DNA from: Penium margaritaceum
Lineage: Eukaryota > Streptophyta > Zygnematophyceae > Desmidiales > Peniaceae
Assembly (NCBI GenBank): GCA_023375785.1
Contig: SZWC01003606.1
Location: 20,893 to 52,698, forward strand
Length of the DNA: 31,806 bases
Direction of reading: 5' to 3'
Of the stretch, positions 27,731 through 31,806 are shown piece after piece. Below the pieces are notes generated by a model. That model was not told where the DNA came from. It did not search any database and worked only from the letters and a program-made list of their open reading frames with translations. The first letter of the stretch is position 1; every line of letters starts with the position of its first letter. The translations under genes were made by a program, and so were the position numbers.

Positions 27731-29410
27731 GATCAAGTGAGAGAGTCATTCTACGTCAAACTGGTGCCGTCTGAACTGTGTCACAACCTCTTGAACATTT
27801 TTTTTGTAGGTGAGCACATTGCGTTCCAGTGAAGTCCAAGGGGTTTCAACACATTGGTACATGAACCCTCAGCAATGGTAACTTCAAGGCTATTGCACAT
27901 GTGGTTGAACTGTCACCTGTGTGTGATGTTCCTGATTGATGTTTATTATGTGTGCTCTTGTGAGCATTTGCTTCATTATCTTGTGCATTTCTTGTTTCCT
28001 TTATTCCCATCTTCTGTCAACATGTGCATGTGTGCGCATCTCATGGGGGAGTTGTTAAATGCTGTATCGTTTGTTGTTTAAAACACGATGACCTCTAGAC
28101 TGGCTCCACTCTTGAGCAGGAGGCCAATCACTGGAGGACCATCATTGAATCATAATGCTGCCTAAAAGGCAAGTCTTTGGGAGAGACAAGTTTGAGAGAA
28201 GCAACCTTGATGTGAAGTACCCACCTCGATGTGATGTTCAACATGAAATGTATACTTCTCTCCATTGCCATACACTCATGTTTGCCGGCATAGCGTGCCT
28301 CTACATGATTGGGTTTCTCAGTGCGTGGGATGTAAATCAGGTCACTAAGGTGAGTTTGGAGTGTGGCCTAGTTCTCCATTGTAGGGGTTATGTCCCCAGA
28401 TCTTCTCCGACTACACCATCAAAGTGGTCTAGTCCATTTTTGCGTGTGAGTTTTGACACCCGGTTGGTTTAGCTTGACCACCTCATTCCTCGTGAGCTCG
28501 TTGGTGGCAGTCAAGATTTATTGCTGCCACACATTGCTATCACATTGCTTACAGTTTCTAAATCCCGCTATCACCATGGCCTCTCCTCCATCTCCTGTCA
28601 AGGGCCTGTTTTCCTCACACATTTTTGTTGTCGTTGAGCATCACTCTATAACGTGTCCGGATATCGCATTCATAGCTGAAGCAAGTGGTACACGCTCCTA
28701 CACAAGTCGATACACTCTACATATGTGCATTTCAGTTGTTGCAACAACTGCCCACCTCACAGTCAAGTCCAATATTTTGCTACAATGCACACTCTTTGTT
28801 GTGTTTTGTATGTGCACTGTCTCACTGATTGGTACTTTGAGTACTCGGCTGGTGTACATGCTCGTGCAGATGAATGACTTGGCGAACGTTGACAACGGTG
28901 GGCAAGGAGCGATGGAGGGGACATCACACCATCCTGAGAGACGTGGCTCCCATCTCATTGTGTGGAGTCTCCCGCTTGGCTCTGGTGCGCGGCTAGCTCC
29001 ATCGACAGCAGCTACCGGCGCTCATGTCACCGACAGTCAGAGACAACTACTCTTGGTAGTATATAGCCTGCCTAGGCTTATGCAGCTATAACTCCCAAGC
29101 GTGATGTTTCTAGCTGATTCTGAGTGCATGACTGCATTCACAACGTGCATACTTTGGTATGGTTTAGTTTTCAGAAAAATGGATGACGCCTGGGTTTGGG
29201 GCTTTCGATCCTGTGGCAGGGCTCACCTAGAAAACCCCACAGGCAAGAAAATGGTGCATTTTCCTGATTGGCTGGTAGATTGAGTAACAAGCCTCACATA
29301 GGAGAGGACCTTGGTTAGTGTGGAAGGGGTCTCGGACCACAAGCTGTTAACTCAGTTGTTACTCACTTTCAACTGCAATTGGCCCTGATTCTTGAGTGCA
29401 AGTTTTCCCT
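27731..29410. other. No confident gene
   Basis: A 212-codon plus-strand frame at 28453-29091 is rich in Ser/Thr/Leu/Val/Cys/His with no recognisable domain; it is probably fortuitous or very decayed. AAGGTGAGT at 28348-28356 has the form of a plant 5' splice donor, but no matching exon chain could be assembled. Confidence 0.3.
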
Positions 29411-29417
29411 CACATAG

Positions 29418-29439
29418 CTGAGCAGCTAGCGCTGCTCAG
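29418..29439. repeat. Perfect 9-bp hairpin
   Basis: CTGAGCAGC (29418-29426) and GCTGCTCAG (29431-29439) are perfect complements around TAGC, giving a near-continuous palindrome. A terminator role is not implied; this is eukaryotic DNA. Confidence 0.6.
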
Positions 29440-29989
29440 GCGTTGAGCCTGGACGCACCAGGTCACGCACTTCAGTCCAAGTGCATGAGGCACAGAAACT
29501 GGACTTGTCCAGACTAGCGTAGCATCGTTTCCATTTTGGAACCATAGCCATAGCGCCACGGATGTAGGAGACCGAGCGACAGAAGCATCATACAGGTTCC
29601 AGTCAACGTTGGCAGACCCCCAAACATGGAAATGCAATGAAAAATCTGCCGGAGTTTTGTTGGCAGAGTTAGCCCCGCCCAGTGGCGGCTTTAAAACGCT
29701 CCCGATGCAGGGGAAATACCACGACAATGGTTTTTGCGGCATTGACCTCACGGTGGTGGTAGTGTAGGCGGTCACGCGGCCGACGCAAAGTGGCACAAAG
29801 CCAATGGTGGAGCCGACGCCCGTGGTGACAGTACCGCCACGCAGCTCGGAAGTGCCCCTGCTGCTTCTCCATTTCTTTTCTTTACCTACTCCTCCTCCTC
29901 CTCTATTTGTACCTGGCATAATCTCCCTGTTTGGTGCATCCACGTCAGCAGCTGTAGAATCAATCCACCATGGGAAAACCTGAGAGAAC

Positions 29990-30330
29990 CCGGAAGGAAA
30001 AGAACAAATCCCAGATCCACGCTCACCTGCTCGCTGCATGCAATGTGATAAGAGAAGCAGTAGCAAGGCAACGGCAACAGCACGTAGCAACAGTAGCAGT
30101 AACAACAGCACGCAGTCGCGTTTGTAGTGTGCAGCATCACGGTAGCGCAGTCAAAGCTCCAGCATCAACAATAACAGTGACAGAAGCAGCACCAGTAGCA
30201 GCAGCAGCAATTGTAGCAGTAGTTCCAGGAAATCTTAGTAGTAGCACATAGCAACAACAACAGCAGCAACATAACGTGGTGGCAGCAGCAGCTCCGTGGA
30301 ACCTACTGCGGCGTTCTCAACAGGTGCCGC
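29990..30330. repeat. CAG/CAA/GTA trinucleotide-rich low-complexity block
   Basis: Degenerate CAG, CAA, AGC and GTA triplets dominate, with the densest part at 30195-30290. On the minus strand it reads CTG and yields the poly-Leu start of a 233-codon open frame (30111-29410), which I regard as an artefact. Confidence 0.6.
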
Positions 30331-30415
30331 AAACGTTGCGCGGAAGCTGCGTAGGCGTCTGCGTAGCTCTAAGAAGCAGCTGGCCACCTACCATCAGCAG
30401 GGAAATGTATAATTG

Positions 30416-30462
<47 letters not shown>

Positions 30463-30463
30463 G
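30416..30463. repeat. (AT)n microsatellite
   Basis: About 48 bp of alternating TA with two interrupting G residues (TATGTATA) near 30429 and 30457. Confidence 0.95.
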
Positions 30464-30647
30464 TGGCATATCCGTGAATTCCCTAAATGGGGTGCTTCCA
30501 GGGTATTTTTGAGAAAAGGAACCAGAAAGGTGATTCTTTCTTCTCATTCAAACTCGTCCCTGAATGCGGTTAGTGATTTGTTTTGGACAACTCTTACGGT
30601 CCCCAAGTAGTGGACACAGTTTTAGGCAGCGTCCACTGCTTGGTACC

Positions 30648-31806
30648 ATGGCCGGACCTGGTACTGCTGGTGCAATGCAGTCAATCTGCGCAAGTGCAGC
30701 GCCGCCATCTAACCCGGTCGCCACTCTTTGGCAGCAGGTTGACGACTTGCACAACCTTCTAGCCACATTTGAGTCTGCTTATATGGTCACATCCACTCAG
30801 GCACATTTCCCTGGCCAGCCTATTCTGACGGTTTTTGCTGTAGTACAGGCAGTAGCTCAATAGTAGCAGTAGCAGCAAAAGTGGCCAGCCTAGTCTGTCT
30901 CTAGTATCCTAAGGTCTCTAGGCAATGCAGCCACTCAGCACAGGCCAAAGGATTTTCAGACGCCACTTTCCCACCTTGAGGTGGGACACTTTACATTTTG
31001 GGAGCTATTGTTTTACCTATGGGCACAGGGTGAGGGTCTCTCCCGAACTACACTCTGAATTTGGACTCCTCCATCCTCGAGCACTTATTCAACGTAGGTC
31101 AAGCAGATAGAGCCCTCGTCTTTGGCATACCAGAGACTGATTGCACTGACCTCAAGCCCTTCATCAGCGATCAAAATACTGGCACCGACCCTGATCCCCG
31201 TGAGGCATGGAGTACCCTCACACGTCCCTACAGTGCTTCTAGCCAGGCCGACATTAGTCACCTTCTTAGGAGCTTCAGCGGCCGCAAGATGGGTAACTGC
31301 CTATTGGCATTGCACGCAAGATCTTCTTCACTGACTCAACAAGGCTGGTTCGCCTCTGTCAGCCGCTCTCCTCACCATCAAGAACAACACAACTCATGAC
31401 TATGCAAAGACACTTGTTGAATTTGACCTTGAGATTTTGGAGGCTATAGTGTCCCAGGGAAATTTGATTTCCAAGTTGTATTCCTGGTTCTTGAATCAGT
31501 AGTAGGCAATTTAAGACACTCGCTTGTAGCGTGGATATGTCAAGGCATTAGCAACAGTCAGCTCTGCCTCTCATGTGCCTCCGTTGTCTGGGACCCCTAG
31601 TGTCGCTGGAGCCATGCGTGGTGCTGGCCGTTGCGAGGGGGAACGTGGGAAAAAGGGGAAGAGCAAGACCCAGCAGCCATATGACAACCCCTCCCGTGGT
31701 AGCTCTTTCGTCTGTCATAGTTGTGGCCATCCGGGTCAATGCTAGTACACCTGTCCATCACCCACTAAAGATTCTCAAGTTGTCAGTGCCATGCGAAGGG
31801 GGCGCA
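30648..31806 (+). pseudogene. Ty1/Copia Gag pseudogene, runs off the window
   Basis: The ATG at 30648 opens an Ala/Gly-rich N-terminus, followed by stops in a CAG run at 30862. The N-terminal Gag motif (LEVGHFTFWELLFYLWAQGEG) is in another frame at about 30975-31040. Then comes the core typical of Copia Gag (UBN2 type): EAWSTLTRPYSASSQADISHLLRSF at 31204-31275, with frameshifts afterwards. A Lys/Gly-rich linker precedes a CCHC zinc knuckle at 31713-31754 (CHSCGHPGQC..TC), where Gln replaces the metal-binding His and a TAG interrupts it. Protease and downstream pol would lie past 31806. No LTR could be delimited upstream because no second copy is in the window. Confidence 0.75.

Noticed and set aside
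28453..29091. 212-codon plus-strand ORF as a membrane protein gene
   Set aside because: Hydrophobic stretches are irregular, composition is atypical, no homology or start context is apparent, and an opposite-strand frame overlaps it.
29410..30111. 233-codon minus-strand ORF with a poly-Leu start
   Set aside because: The leucine run is the translation of the CTG-rich low-complexity block and would mimic a signal peptide. The rest has no recognisable domain and skewed composition.

Overview
This window looks like a gene-poor, repeat-dominated stretch of a eukaryotic nuclear genome, most likely a green-lineage (streptophyte or plant) one. The reasons are several generations of decayed Ty3/Gypsy chromodomain elements (chromoviruses) with primer sites matching plant initiator-Met tRNA, a Copia-type Gag, a Tourist-like MITE and a pogo/Fot-type DDD transposase relic. 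A charophyte alga such as Chara is my best guess, but this is inference only. No intact protein gene, rRNA or tRNA was recognised. A run of 575 Ns (12813-13387) is an assembly gap.

Layout. 1-4080: GC-rich DNA with a 267-bp MITE (384-650), an AT-rich insert bounded by 13-bp inverted repeats (1830-2477), a small palindromic repeat pair (2503-2651) and a CTG/GCN-rich low-complexity block (2760-3490). 4100-4823: five copies of a 146-bp tandem repeat, each with two strong dyad symmetries, followed by more hairpins (4827-4960). 5160-24170: a block of minus-strand chromoviruses of one family (about 550-bp LTRs, TGTTAC...TGTAACA type). Element 1 is 5160-12508, element 2 is 12509-17156 (interrupted by the gap), two further LTR copies lie at 17157-18088, and element 3 is 18340-23707, inserted in an older LTR whose halves lie at 18283-18339 and 23708-24170. 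A different chromovirus (7654-9750), with its own LTR pair, polypurine tract and 5-bp target duplication, sits inside the reverse transcriptase of element 1. 24170-29980: mostly unassigned DNA with a DDD transposase pseudogene at about 25765-26790 (+). 29990-31806: CAG-rich DNA, an AT microsatellite and a decayed plus-strand Copia Gag that runs off the window.

How the parts relate. The chromoviruses carry the expected order gag - protease - reverse transcriptase - RNase H - integrase - chromodomain, read on the minus strand from high to low coordinates. All are dead: frameshifts, stop codons, and large deletions at different points in each copy. In every side-by-side LTR pair the left copy ends at its exact terminus while the right copy lacks its beginning. 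The simplest explanation is serial insertion of family members into each other's LTRs, with the left flanks later lost at a breakpoint near 5160. No novel functional system is evident. The features most worth a second look are the 146-bp hairpin satellite, the nested LTR array, and the uncharacterised small TIR-like insert.
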